Part shown: in pieces, positions 1-46,300 of the stretch
Layout: each line of letters opens with the position of its first letter
Numbering within the stretch: position 1 is the stretch's first letter
Origin: Manis javanica
Taxonomy: Eukaryota > Chordata > Mammalia > Pholidota > Manidae
Assembly: GCF_040802235.1 (NCBI RefSeq)
Contig: NC_133161.1
Coordinates: 13,347,001 to 13,411,000 of the forward strand
DNA: 64,000 nucleotides
Direction: 5' to 3'
Program-made: the position numbers and the translations under genes
Notes under the pieces: model-generated
What the model was told of the DNA's origin: nothing
Seen by the model: the letters and a program-made list of their open reading frames with translations, nothing else
Database searches by the model: none

Positions 1-1118
1 AGTCATTTAGGGACCCACTGTGGCTGACCAAGGCTTTGCCCTCCCCAGCCCATGGCTCTAAGGCCTTTCTGGGTATCAGGTTCCAGAGAGCAGGTGAAGT
101 TGCACAGTAGAGGTTCCTATGGTCCAGGTCTGGAAGCAGTAGAAGATGGTCTTCCACTCATTTGTCCTGGACCACAGGATGTCTCGTGACCCTGCCTAGA
201 TGCAAGGCAGGGTGGGAAATAAAGTCCTAGGGAAGCAGCTGCCCAGAAATACCTAGATTAGGCTATCCCAAGGCCCCAATAACTTCTTAAGAGGAAGGCA
301 TGTATGTGTGAGAAATTGGGAAGAGACGGGGTTGGGAGTATGGTGACAAGATTTGAGAGAGGTAATGACTCAGCTTTCTTATTGTTGGCCTGGAGATGAC
401 TCTTGCTTTTCTTTCTCATTGTCTGAGAGAGCAGGAGAGGATTTTGTTTTGGAGAGTGCCCAGGGGTCAGCTCTCCAAGTCTGAAGCCTGGGAGGACAGC
501 CAGGGCCCTGAGGTGCAGGTTTAGGGGTTCATGGGCTGTTCATATATCATGGCTGCAGTCCCTGGAGTGAGTCAGTTTGAGGTGGAGGCTGAGGGTGAAA
601 CTCTGGGGAAATTGGGCCTGCGAGGACTGGTAGAGAAGAGGCACCTCAGGGAAGAATGAGGAGAAGCAGCCAGAGGGGAAGGCAGACAGTAAATGGGGAA
701 TGGGTGGTTCTAATAAAGGGGATAACTGGTGGATCTTAATGTCTTCATTTGTCAAAATAAAGCTGGCAGCCCTTTTCTTAGGCTAGCCCTCAAAATTTGG
801 GGTCAGGTTTTATTTGTCTTGGAGATCTAGACATCTGGTATTTACTGGCCCAGATGATTCTGAGCTTTCATCTTCGTTCTTCATCTTTCCCTTTTTCTTG
901 GGGTTCACAAAAGTTTCTTGAACTCTCCATTTCTGACTTCCTAGGTCACATAAGGGAGAGTGGGTGTGGTCAACTGTGCTTTCTATGCTTTTCCTACGAC
1001 TCTGCTTGTCTTTCTGAACCACAGGGTCAGCTGTTTCAGAAATCTCTCATCACTCATATGTTCGCTCATTGGTGACAGTTGGGGAGGGTCCCAGGTCACT
1101 GACTTCCATCCTGTGCTC

Positions 1119-1378
1119 AGGAGGCAGTGAGCATAGTGGTCAAGAGCACAGCCCCAAGACGAGCCTGCCTTGTTCAACCCTGGCTCTCTTTCTTGCTAGC
1201 CGGGTGATCTTCAGCAGGTTTCTTTATATCCAAGCCTCAGTTCCTTCATCTGAGGGAGTAGAATAGTAATATTACCCACCTCATAGGGTTGTTGAGGACT
1301 GAATAAGTTAACTCATAAAATGTTTAGGCAGTCTCTGGCTTGAGGTAAATGCTCAACACATTTGGCAGCTGATGTCAT
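1119..1378 (+). repeat. MIR SINE, sense orientation
   Basis: The MIR hallmarks are in order: GCATAGTGGTCAAGAGCACA, a CCTGGCTCT box, TCAGTTCCTTCATCTG, then CTCATAGGGTTGTTGAGGA and a degraded GCTCAACACA tail. Divergence is high, as expected for this ancient tRNA-derived SINE. Confidence 0.85.
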
Positions 1379-2311
1379 TACCGTCCTCCTCATTATTAGA
1401 TATATTTGGCTCTGCAGCACCAAGTTATTAGCCCCTTTGCCTAGAATGTTTTCCTTTCCTTGCCTGGTTCCTCAACCCTAAGTATTTGGCACAGGCTTTA
1501 CACCTTCCAGACACTCTCCCTTGACTGCATCTGTAATTCTGGCAGGCTCAGGTGTCCCTCCTTTCCATGCTGATGTGTTCTGAGCCCAGCTGACCTTGCA
1601 CCTCCCTGGCCATTTTAGACCCATTTCTGTCTGCCACTTCCACAGAAGAGAGGAGAGGAGAGGAGTCAGGATGACTCCAAGGTTTTTGGCCTGTGCAATG
1701 GGAGAGGGAAGTTGCCTTTTACCGAAATGGGGAGGTGTGGGTTTGGGGGAGTTGGTAAGGTGTTCTGTTTTCTTTTGAGATGCATATAATAAATAAACAT
1801 GGCCTATGAGGTATGAGAGTGTCTGAACCAAGCTAATGTTATTTGCCTGACGTCTGGATCCTGGTGACCTGGGCCATCATTTCAAGGCTTATCTTTGGAT
1901 CATCAGGGCATGGCCCAGTGCAGGGATCTCACTGAGTATTCAACAGGGGCTTGTTGATGGGAAGAACAGAGGAGTGGAGCAGAGAAAAGGCCTGGGCCTC
2001 GGGCTTGTGTGTGTTTGTGTATAATAAACCTGTAACCACAAGCTGTCCTTACTCATTTATTCAACCAATGTTAAAATGTCATGACTGGTATGCTGTGACT
2101 CTTCTTTGGGGAATGGTTCTGTCATTGTCATCAGGTACTTGCTGAGAGGTGCTGTCCTGGGACCTAGAACTCGCAAGTTACTGTCTCTGCCTTTGTAAAT
2201 AAGCATTAAGTTTTCTGTTACACAGACATGCTGGCTTTTCTCTGGTGTTACTAAAAAATGTCAGGGACTGACATTCCTGATAGATTGTCTTAAAAACTCA
2301 TTTTACTGGCT

Positions 2312-2650
2312 GTGTTTGTTTGCTTGTGTTGCCATAACAAGGTACCACAGACTGGGAGGCTTAAACAACAGAAACTTATTTTCTCCTAATTCTCGAAAAT
2401 GGAAGTCCAAAGCCAAGGTGTCAGCAGGGTTGATTTCTTTTGTGGTTTCTCTTGGCTTGTAGATGGGCATCTTTTCCCTGTCTTCCCATGGTCTTCCTTC
2501 TGTCCTAATTTCTTATAAGGACACTAATTAGATTGGATTAGTGGCCCCCTCCCTCGACCTTATTTTAACTTAATTACCTCTTCAAAGACTCTCTAAAAAT
2601 AGTTATTTCTAAGGTTCTGGGGTTAGGACATCAACACAAGAATTTTGGAG
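2312..2650 (-). mobile_element. MaLR (MLT1-like) solitary LTR remnant
   Basis: The + strand shows the reverse complement of an ERVL-MaLR LTR: CCATAACAAGGTACCACAGA, then GGCTTAAACAACAGAAACTT, TTATAAGGACACTAATTAGA and GGGGTTAGGACATCAACA. It is a non-coding solo LTR with no internal region. It ends about 40 bases before the PARP12 exon 2 acceptor. The subfamily name is from memory and approximate. Confidence 0.65.
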
Positions 2651-2691
2651 AGTTGCAGTTCAGCTATAACACCAGCTCTGCTTCTTTGCAG

Positions 2692-36534
<33,843 letters not shown>

Positions 36535-37365
36535 GAGCTTCAGGATGTTTTCTGTGCCTTTCAGGCCTGTCTTCCTTGAAATAGCTATTTAGTAAAAAAA
36601 AATTTTTTTAACAAATCCGTTTTAAAGAACTGTTTAATGTTGCTGTCTCAATGAAGTTACATTCTTAACCTCTTGCTGTTAATAGTTTTGGGTTTTAAGC
36701 CACTTTTGGGCTCATTAGTGGACTAGTCATGTTTGTAGATGAGCCTATTAGTCTTTTTACTAGTGTGTCAAAGTTTTATTTTTTACTATCTTTTTTGACT
36801 TTGCTGCTGATTGACACTAGGCAATCACAGGGTTTCCAGGTAGTATTTTATGGATTGCTTTTAATTTTTAAGTGCTTCTGTCTCTCCAGTGATTTGGTTT
36901 TTTGAGGTCTTGGTGGCATCTTGTTTTATTTTTTGTCAGAATGTCACAGTAGCTGTCAGTACAGGGAACCAACCTATGCTGTGGCCCAGGGAGGCCCATC
37001 ACTGCATGTGTTGCTCTGGCTCTGTTAATTTGGGCAGCTGTCCTGCTGCTTCTCCTGGGCTTCTTGCCTTGGATCTGGCCCGTATATCATGCAGTTAGAA
37101 CAAGTAGCTACTGTGTGGTGTCACTGAGTCCTTGTCGCTTTCCCTCTGTCCTGGACGGGTTCAGCATCACTCAGAGGGAGTACGTTCACCCCAGCAGGTG
37201 ACACATGAGTGGCTTCCTGTGAGGCTGTGCCTGTGAACGCCTGTACCCGCATCTCCCAAGTTTACTGGATACCCTCACACTATGGGCTTATGTCACCATG
37301 GGATTTGAATACCTGTGCTGTAAATGTCACAACAGTGTATGGAAATAAAAGAATATTTATCTGAA
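36535..37365 (+). other. PARP12: PARP12 3' UTR and polyadenylation signal
   Basis: A canonical AATAAA sits at 37344-37349, followed about 25 bases later by GU-rich sequence (GTGGGTG). The UTR is therefore about 830 bases, with cleavage near 37365. It is U-rich in its first half (many TTTTT runs at 36600-36960). I see no second AATAAA inside it. The exact cleavage position is inferred. Confidence 0.8.
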
Positions 37366-40083
37366 GTGGGTGACATCTGAAACTCATTCTTCAGCATTCA
37401 TTTATTGAGCACCTGCTGCGTACAGGCACTTTTCTGGGTGTCAGGATGTAATAGCCCCCATTACTGGCCTTGGGATACTGTGTGGATTTATCATGAAGCT
37501 GATGAAGCTGAAGGCCCAAGGCCTCTTGCATGGCTCTAGGAGGCTCCCTCACTTTATGACCACATGATCATACATTTCAATTAAATTTGCAAAAGTTACA
37601 TATTTGTATTTTTTTCCTTTCCCCCAAGTCAAAAATTCCAAGCCCCACAAAGCCTAGACTCACTATGGAGCAGAGAGTGTTATGGACATGGCTGGCAGGG
37701 TGTGTTCTGGGTGTGCCTTCCACACACACTGGTTTATGGGAGTCTCTGCTGGGCACTGGCTGGCTCTGATCCTGGGGCAGAGGTGCTGGCAAGGAGGTTC
37801 CAATGTATGAGGCTATCTGCCCCCTCCCAGGTGACTGTACCTGTTGACTTCTGAGTTCAGTCTCAGCAACTCCGCACCTGCTCTCTTCCTGCCCATCCCC
37901 TACTATCTTATGATGGTGTGTCCACTCTCCGGATACTGCCTCCACTTCAGTTAGTTTGTCTGGCAGTCTCAGATCCAAGACTTTAGTTTTTCCGTCTTTG
38001 GAATAGAGGTAGGGAATGATCTGGAACCTCACATGGGTAAGCCAGTCAAGCCAGAGGAGAAGCAAGTTAAATGACCAGAAAAACGAAGAAGCAGTAACAA
38101 TACTACCTTATCCACCAGCAGGGCTAATCACCTCATTGTTAATGGCGTCACTTTCAGCGCACCCACAATATTTCCCTGATAGCATAATCCTGAAATGTCA
38201 TTCATTGCTTTTCGATTAAGTCAGGGCCAGAGAGAACCATTAAATCAGGTGCCTACCTCCTAAGTCAGTGTAAATGAACAGATCCTGTGTCTTTTAACCC
38301 TCTGGCTGCTGGAAGCTGAGTAATGCGAAATAGGAATTGTCCATTTGGGAGTATGAGGGGGAAGAATAGCAAGAGAAATGAGGGATGGGAGGTGAAAAAA
38401 TGCTTCAGAGAAGTGAGGTGAGCCATGAAGACTGCAGAGGTCCCTGGATTTGTTGCTGATCTGAACACAAGTCGGGAAGAGCAACTACTTGGACCAGGAA
38501 TTTGAGCGAGTAGGGTCCATGTGGCCATGTAGCTCAGTGGGGGGTGTGGGGTGTAAGAAGTCAAAATGACTGTAATGCTCAGGACCTTGGTGCAGAGAGG
38601 TAGCGGGATCCAGGGAGTGTGTATGTGTGTATGTCAAAATAGTCATGAGGACAGTCAGGAGCTAAGGATTCAGTGGAGGACCCAGGCAGTACCGTCTCCT
38701 GCCTGGTTTTAGCTGGTGTTGGGTGTCAACAGTGAGATTTAAGCAGAGCTGGGATTCTGGGTGGAAACGAGGGGCTGGGAGTGCAGCGATGCCGGCATAC
38801 CAGGAATCCTCCCCACAGTGTCTGAAGATGATGACCACCTGGATGGAAAAAGTGAGGGAAGCCAGTGGAGCTGATGGGCTGGGTGTCTGAGGCACGGAGC
38901 TGTGCTCTGAGCAGGGATCCAAATGCTTATTTGGGCCCTTCTGCAGTGTGGGCTTCTGTGATCACCAGAAGGGTCAGGGACTGGGGGACAAGGGCAGGCA
39001 GGCAGGCAGGTGAGGTAGATGGGTCACGAAGAATGGGAAACTGATTTTCCCCTGTGAATCTGAGCCCCAGGGCTAGGTGTCTCAGAGAGATTGGGTCACT
39101 GAGGTGAGCAGGCAGTGGAAGCAATGCGGTAGAGAGGGCTGTGTTATGGGCAGGCTGGACCTCGAATCTCCTAGGGCTAGGACAGTGAAACGAGGCTGCC
39201 TTCCTCTCTGGGGAGGCCAGAGAGAGAGAGAAAGAGAGAGAAGGGAGCTCTCCATTGGAGTACTCTGGGGGAAGCATGGGATGCGCTGCCCTGGAGGAGG
39301 AGGACCACAAAAACAGGCAGCATTTACAACAGGACATGTGTAAACCTGTTGTGCCAACTCTCCTGAAACAGCCTAAACTTCCTCAAGGGGAATCAGCATC
39401 TGGGTTCCACATCCATGCTCACAGATTCCTGCTGTGTTATCTATATTCAGACCCTTAATGCTGCTTAGATGTTAAATAGAGGAAGGGGTCTTTAATTTAG
39501 GTCAGCTTCCCTGTTTTACAGAAGAGGAAACTGAGCCACAGGGATGGGGAAAGACCAGCAGCCTTGATGACATAGCTATTGGTGGCAGATCTGGGATTCA
39601 ATTTGCAAGTTCTTTGTTGATTTTGAACTTCTCAGCAACACAATAATCAGTTTTAATAAATTCACCTCTGTATTTTGATTCTTTGATCAAAATTAAGATA
39701 CTCTCTAAAAGGAAAGTTACATTTCAGCCTCTCTTCAGTGTATTGAAACTTATCATAAAGTTGGTATTACCCTACCTAGGAAAATGAAAGCAAAGTAAAG
39801 CTTTTGAACCACTTTTGAAGTGAGCTTCTGATGAGTGTCATTCTCAAAGTCAAACACCACAATGTACCAGAAGCTGAAAAGGCCCACAAGCTGGTGCTAT
39901 CAGGATAGCTCACCTGAATGTCCCTGTGTGTTCCCTGCCCTATAAATTCCTTCCTTCCAAGGCCAGGACTTGCTTCAAAAACCCAAGTACTCAGTTGTTT
40001 TGTCAAGACTATGTTTCTGCTTATTTATCAGCAGTCTGTTAAAAGAAGTGGATTGGTGGTTCAAACACCACTGGCAAAGTCAA
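37366..40083. other. PARP12-TBXAS1 intergenic gap (convergent 3' ends)
   Basis: 2.7 kb between the two inferred polyadenylation points. It holds an L2/MIR-like tail (37384-37460, CATTTATTGAGCACCTGCTG), a (GGCA)n run near 38995-39010, a GA-rich run near 39221-39240 and a short reverse MIR box at 39495-39605. Three moderately long minus-strand ORFs at 37577-39337 have no recognisable domain. No gene is supported. Confidence 0.75.
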
Positions 40084-40249
40084 AACTAGATGAAACAAAT
40101 GTTTATTAAGCAATCAGGAAGTGTTATGTAAGTGATCTCTGTGGTACTTCCATGCCAGGTACTCTTTAAATGGCGTTGGTGGTTTTTCCAAAAATGAGTT
40201 TCCACGTGAGAATTTTCTTTGAATTTAGAGGTGCCCTCATAGCACTGTT
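40084..40249 (-). other. TBXAS1: TBXAS1 3' UTR and polyadenylation signal
   Basis: On the minus strand AATAAA lies at 40107-40102, followed by GU-rich GTGGTGTTTG near 40060-40050. This predicts cleavage near 40084 and a short UTR of about 165 bases. The cleavage point is inferred. Confidence 0.7.
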
Positions 40250-40324
40250 TCAGCGGGAGACAATCTTGATGTAGACGCCATTTTTTGGACCTAGGGCAGA
40301 TTTGGATTCTAACTGCAGTGGTAC
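40250..40324 (-). CDS. TBXAS1: TBXAS1 last coding exon
   Basis: The acceptor is CTCTATTTTAG on the minus strand. It encodes the final 24 residues, [20 protein letters not shown] then IVSR, and the stop TGA at 40252-40250. It is identical to human at protein level. The exon is too short for an ordinary ORF scan and was found by reading the reverse complement. Confidence 0.96.
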   Translation of the reverse strand, partial: VPLQLESKSALGPKNGVYIKIVSR

Positions 40325-43300
40325 CTAAAATAGAGGAAATATGTCAGTTAACCCTATCTGCAGAAAAACTTCCTTGGAACTGGGCCTGAAGCAGGATTGT
40401 GGAAATGTGGCAAAGGGTAGAGGGATAGCTGGGCTGGGAGTGAGCAAAGCAGCCTCCCCGCAGTACTTTGAGAAGACAGCAAAGCTTCTTCTGGGGAGTG
40501 GGAGTTAGGGTCCCAGCAGCACACTGGTGCTCACCACCCCCTTCTCATGTGAATAACATACTGCCGGCCAGGAGGGCACTTAGTCCCCCATTTATCCTTT
40601 AGGAAGACTGCATAAGAGGTAGTGCAGCTCACATCGCAAATGAAGAAATGGAGGTTCAGAGAGGCCAAGTGACTTGTCCAGGGTCACATGACTGGCAGGT
40701 AGAGAGCAAAGCCTCAAATGCTCAACTCCTCCTCTCACTCTGGTCACCCTGCCAGTCACTGAACAGCCCCTCTTTCTAAGGGGCTTTGGTAAGAGTGGCC
40801 TCACGTTCTTCCCTGCTCATGCATGCTGTCATCTGGCCTCACTGTCCTCAGAAGGCTTTCCCTATGTCCAACTTAGGAGGAAGATCGATGATGGGCTGGA
40901 AACTTGGAAGAAAAGCCAGACTCGAGAAGCAGGGTGTCCCCTTGAGCTATGTGTGAAATGGTGGTTCATTGCCTAATGTGAATCCTTTAAAGGAAAAAAA
41001 ATCACCTGGACTTAGTTGTGGAGTTTTGGTGGGCTTTTCAGCTTTTCAGGTGTCTTTGGGGGTTATAGTTCAGAAAGGAGAGGAATTTTATGTCAGGATG
41101 TGAGATGATCTAGACCTGTGCTATCCCATATGGTAGCCACTGTCATATGTGTGGCTACTGAATACTTGAAATATGGTTAGTGCAAACGAGGGGCTGGATA
41201 TTTGATTTGATTTGATTATCATTGAAGTTTAAATAGCCCCCAGGCTAGTGTCTGCTGTCTTAGTGCAGGACTAGACAGACCTGAAACACCACTGGACTTC
41301 AAAAAAAGGAGAGTTCAGTTGGGGCTGGCAAAGTCAGGGAGGGCTTCCTGGAGGAAGTGACATCTTGGGTGGGATTTGGAATAGGAGAAGCCCTATGTGC
41401 TCATGTAACCCTCTCTGGGGCTACATCCAGATTTGAGGGAACAAATTAGACTTGGGGTGAAGTGGGAGGGATGACATTCCAGGAAGGGAAAGCAGCCTTA
41501 GCAGGCAGGGGAGGAACAGGTGGAACCCTCTGAATTGGAAGTGGGGTTGAGGATGCAAAGTAGGCTCATGAGTTCTCCCTGGACTTAGCAGGCTGGGGGG
41601 AGTTACGGCTGGGGTGTGCTTTGGGACACTGATCTGGCTGCTGTTTTGTTATGTTAAGATCAAGGGGAAATGAGACAAACTAAAAGGCAGTGCTGGCACG
41701 TAGAGTACTTAAGGCAGCCAGGGTCTGCTCTTCTCTCTGCTCCTGTTTGTCTGCCTTTGGTTCTGTGCTCCCAATTTGCCCTTCCTTCTCTCGAGCCTTG
41801 GCAGACAGACTTTTGTGGACATTTTTCACATCCATTATCTCACCCTTCAATACCTCAACTGAACTCATTCATTCCTCCTCACCAGCCATCCACCCCAGTC
41901 TCCCTTTTGTCAAAGGCAATAATACCATTCTCTGAATCTAGAAGTTGTCTCCATCTGTCACTGTGTTCCTATCTGTCCCCTTACACCCTTTTGTTCAGGC
42001 CTGCAGCCGAGTAGAGGGGTTCTGAATAGACGGGAGTGAGAGCAACGTTCCTGTCGTGCAGAAGCAGCTAGCTGTGCAGAGAAGCCACCAGGCGTAGGAC
42101 TTGGGAGTGAGCTGGCTTCAAGACCCTGTTTGAATCCCAGTTGTTTCACTCTCTGACTAGTCATTTGTTGTTCATTAACGTTTGTTGAGGTGAGTATGCA
42201 CCTACCATGGCATTTAAGCTGGTGCTAGAGGCTCCAACCACGAATATGAAAACTTTTGGTCCCTGCTCTCATGGAGTCTGCCGTCCACCCAGGTGACCTC
42301 AGGCAAGTTAACTTCTCTGAGTTTTATTTTAGCTCTTATTCTGAAGAATGGGAATAATAAAACCTACTCTGTGGGATTACTGGGTTTAGCCAAATAGCAA
42401 AAGCTAGAGCATCCTGAGGCCTAGTCCTGATGTACAGAAAACATTAATAATAATATTCATAGCCAACTTAGACCCGGGTTATGTGCCAGATGCTTATCCA
42501 AACCCTTGCACTGACTCATTTAAGACTCATTAAAATCCTCACCTGACATGAAGGGTTAGGTGTTATTATCATCATCCCCCTTTTACAGTTAAACAGGCCA
42601 AGAGAGATTTAAGGAACTTCTCAAGCTCACATGCAGCCACCTCAGGCAGGCTGGCTCTGGCACAGAGAGCGTGAGGAGCCTATGGGGAAAGTTAGGGTTC
42701 CTATGGCCAGGGAACCTAAACCACTTGATGATATAACTGGCCTATTGCTAGGCTACTGCTTCCATACCCATAGGCAATTAGCTGCTATTGACTGAGTCAC
42801 TATATCAAGAGCTCTGCACAGGGCTCTTTGGGGAGGTAGAGACAGTAGTGCTCGACCTACCTCAGGGAGGACAAGCTGGGTAATAAACCCTTTCCCCCTA
42901 AGAACGTTCTACTGTCATTTCTTTGGTTATACTGAATCCATAATGAACTTGCCCGGGGCTGAAACCCATTGGCAAGACAGAGCCCTATACCCAGAGCAGC
43001 AGGGCTCACCTGTGTCTCCTGGCAGGCTTTGAACCGGAATTTGTGCAACACGTGGAGCAGCGTCAGCTTGACCTCCAGCAGCCCCAGCCTCACCCCGAGG
43101 CAGCTCCGGGGGCCCGCCCCAAACGGCAGGTACGTGAAGGGCCGCCGGCACCGTTGGGCCTCCACCGTGAACCTGCAGGTCAGTGCAGTCAGAGTGGGGT
43201 CAGGTGGCCTAGAACACCTGCCTCACTTCCCGGGGCCTCTTCAGCCACTCGGTCTGCCTGAGCAACCTCTTCATCTGAGGCCATGTTCCTACCAAGTGGG

Positions 43301-46300
43301 GCCGATACCCCACAGCAGTCAACAGGATCCCGTTTCGTCACGGACCCGTCCCTAAGGCTCTGGAGCTGGTGGCTGCCAATCCCTGAGCATCAGTTCCACC
43401 TCCTCCTCCAGTGCTGTAAAGCCCAGAAAGCGCCATGAATTAAAAGAATCACCTGGAAGGCCCACATCGACCTTTGCCCTCTCAAGAATTCATTGCAGTG
43501 TTATTGAGCCTGTGGAAAGAATCTTAACCACAGCACTCACCTGGGCCTGTGGCTCCAACTTGCCCACCAGCCAGAGGATGATTCCCATCTTCACCCACTT
43601 GGTAAGTAGAGTCCCCAAAGGGGACTCACCAGCCATCCCTGGAAGCCATGTCCTGCCAGTTTACCTTGATGCCACGCTGGGTGGCTGTCTTCCCTGCCCA
43701 AACTCGCCCTTCTGGTCCAAGCCGTGCTGCTTGAGCCATTGGGGGGCTGCAGTATTTGAACCACTGGAAGCCCTTTGTAATTTGCCACTTGTGCTCCATG
43801 ACAGTAAAGCTAGGTGACAACCACTGTTTCATAATAGCCAGCTCACTTATTGTTGTTACCTTTGGCCTTTTGGGGGCCCAAGGAGCCTTGACCTACCTTT
43901 TTCAACCTAACTTTTAACACTTGTTTTCAAAGGCTGTGCTTAAGCCCTCAGTGGCTGTTTACGTTACTTGATCTGTACCGTCCGTACTTCCAGGAGCTGC
44001 TGCGCACCAGGATATTATTGACCTAGATCCCACTGCCACAGTTTCCCAGTAACCAGGTTGTGGCGTTGGGGCTACATTGCACAGGGAGTTGGAGCCACTA
44101 AAGGTAGAAATGCATCTGCTGCCTAGCCAGCCTCCCCCTGCCAGGTCACCTGCAGAAGGGATTTGGATAGGTTCTGATGAGGAGGGGGTGTGAATGCTTC
44201 CTCACACTTTTTCAACTGGGGAGCCTGCAAAGAAAGTGGATGAATTGCATGCAGGGAACAGTAGGGGACTCCAGGTTTACCGTTTGAGCATGGCTGGATC
44301 TCATGATTTCCTTTGGAAACTTAGATACTCTTGTTTAGCAGAGGTGCCAATTTTTAAAAAAGGAAAAGATGTTTTGTTACTCTGCAGTGCATGTCTGAAA
44401 TGTGTCCTGTTTCTTGCTTCAACAAGTTGAGGATGCCCTTTCGAACCCACCTAGTTCCTTGCATGCAGTGCTGCTGAAATACTGTCTCTGGATTCTGTGG
44501 CTTTTAAAAATGGTACGATTATTTCTTTCGGAAATTATGCTTCACAAACATCTACCTGATTGCCGTGACTCTTGACTGGGGACAATCTTAACTAGATCTT
44601 TACTAAATCTGTGTCTCCCTGCAGCCACATGCAACCCCCAACCCAGTCATACTCGGGCCCATTTGAAGGGGCCTTGCTCACCTCTCAGGGTCGAAGGCCT
44701 CAGGGCATGGCCAGTGCTCAGGGTCGTGGTGCAGGGCCCCCACAGCAGTCTCCACCACGGTGCCTGCGGGGATGCGCTGCCCTAGCACCTCGCAGTCCTG
44801 CGCTGCCTCCCTCGTGAACCTGCAGGGATACATGGGTCACCCCAACCTTGATTCAGAGCAAAGACAAGGAGCGCTCTGGGGCAGGAGAACTGGGCAAATG
44901 GGTCTGAATTTGAAGTGTGCCATGGGACTGGGGACAGGAAGCCCAGCCTTGTATGGTGACAAAACCCCTGCTCCCCCCACACCCCGACACTCCCATTCCC
45001 CCTATACTGCCCAGAATGCTGCAATTTCTAGGCTCTTAAGACTGTTGACTCTTGGTATCCATCCACCCCTCCTCCATTCATCCCTCAAGTCCCATCTCAT
45101 GGCCATGTGGGGGGAGCACCGAAGCCTTTGAAGGACTTCTTTCTGAGGGGCTTACAGGGTTACCCCCCTGGCAACCCCCCCATCTTCACTTCACACTGAA
45201 GCCTCTTTCAAATGCCGTCACCCCCCTGCTTTACCTAAAGGAAGTTAAAGTTTGAAAAATCTGTTCCCCATTCATCAATTTTGTCGCTATGGGTAACTTC
45301 TACTTGGGAAGAAAGCTTCTAGTCAGTGTTTATTCACCAAAAGGCTGTGACATAATCCCATTTATGTTTGATTTTTTTAAGGGCTAGACTAGATATGTTT
45401 GCATATGGCATAAAATTTCTGCCAGAATACCTAAACTTATACCATTATCTTGTCTAAGGGACAGGACTGGGGTGAAGGATGACAGGGGACCAGGGATGCC
45501 AACTTTTTCTTCGGATCCTTCTGTATTATTTACATTAAAAAAAAAGTATAAGCATGTCATTTTGGTAATATGAAAAGTTATTTAAAAAATTTAAAGTAAT
45601 CTATGCTGGCTTTACTTCAAGTTGTAGGACTGGGCTTCCCTAAATATCTTAGAGGAGATGAAATTATTACACCAATTACTGTTATACCCTGTTCCTGCTT
45701 ATAAAAGAAATTAAGAGCAACTCAGATTTATCACTGTTACGAGCCTTTAGTATCAGTTGGGAGCATGAAAAGCCAAGGCTGGAGGACCCACATTCAGATC
45801 CTAAGCTACTAATGCAGTTAGTATATGCTTGGAGCTGATAGCAAAACTCCAGAGCTCAAATCAGAGCAGGCAGTCGGGGGCTCTGCTGTATGCAATCTCA
45901 GGCCCAAAGGGATCGAACAAGACTATCCTGACAGCCTTTCTTTTTCATCTTTACTGGAAATAGCTTGAACGCAAGGCCCCCTAAAAGCTGGAAAACAGGA
46001 CCTTCACTTCTGTATGAGGTTGGGCCTCCTCTCTAGCTAGACTAGGCCACATAGTAGGCCAGAAAAATGTGCTGAATTATATTGCATAGAATCCTGGGCT
46101 CACATGAATAACACTGCAACAAGAACTGGTATGTTTTCCACAATGGCCATTCTGAATTTTTTTTATAGATAAAGGTGTCTATCAAGTTGTGTTAGTGCTT
46201 GGGAAAAGCTTTTCTGAGATTAAAGTAAGAATAGAACAGGACAGAACAGAACAGAATAGAATTCTCACTCTCCCTACATTCACCCCCAAATCCTGTGCCT

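Larger units (their letters stand above)
1..2691 (+). other. PARP12 intron 1, 3' part
   Basis: No exon is recognisable here. A MIR lies at 1119-1378, an L2/MIR-like tail near 2050-2150, and a MaLR LTR at 2312-2650. A short GA-rich run (GAGAGGAGAGGAGAGG) is near 1650. The rest is unique sequence with only short chance ORFs. Confidence 0.7.
40325..43009 (-). other. TBXAS1 last intron
   Basis: Contains a reverse MIR (40590-40715), a palindromic DNA-transposon remnant (41110-41275), a broken sense MIR (42090-42400) and another reverse MIR (42468-42680). Nothing coding is seen. Confidence 0.7.

Noticed and set aside
37577..38065. 162-residue minus-strand ORF between the two genes
   Set aside because: Low-complexity composition, no recognised domain, and lies in the intergenic gap with no promoter or polyA arrangement.
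38927..39337. 136-residue minus-strand ORF between the two genes
   Set aside because: Ser/Pro/Leu-rich reading of GA-rich repeat sequence; overlapping ORFs in all frames indicate a stop-poor composition only.
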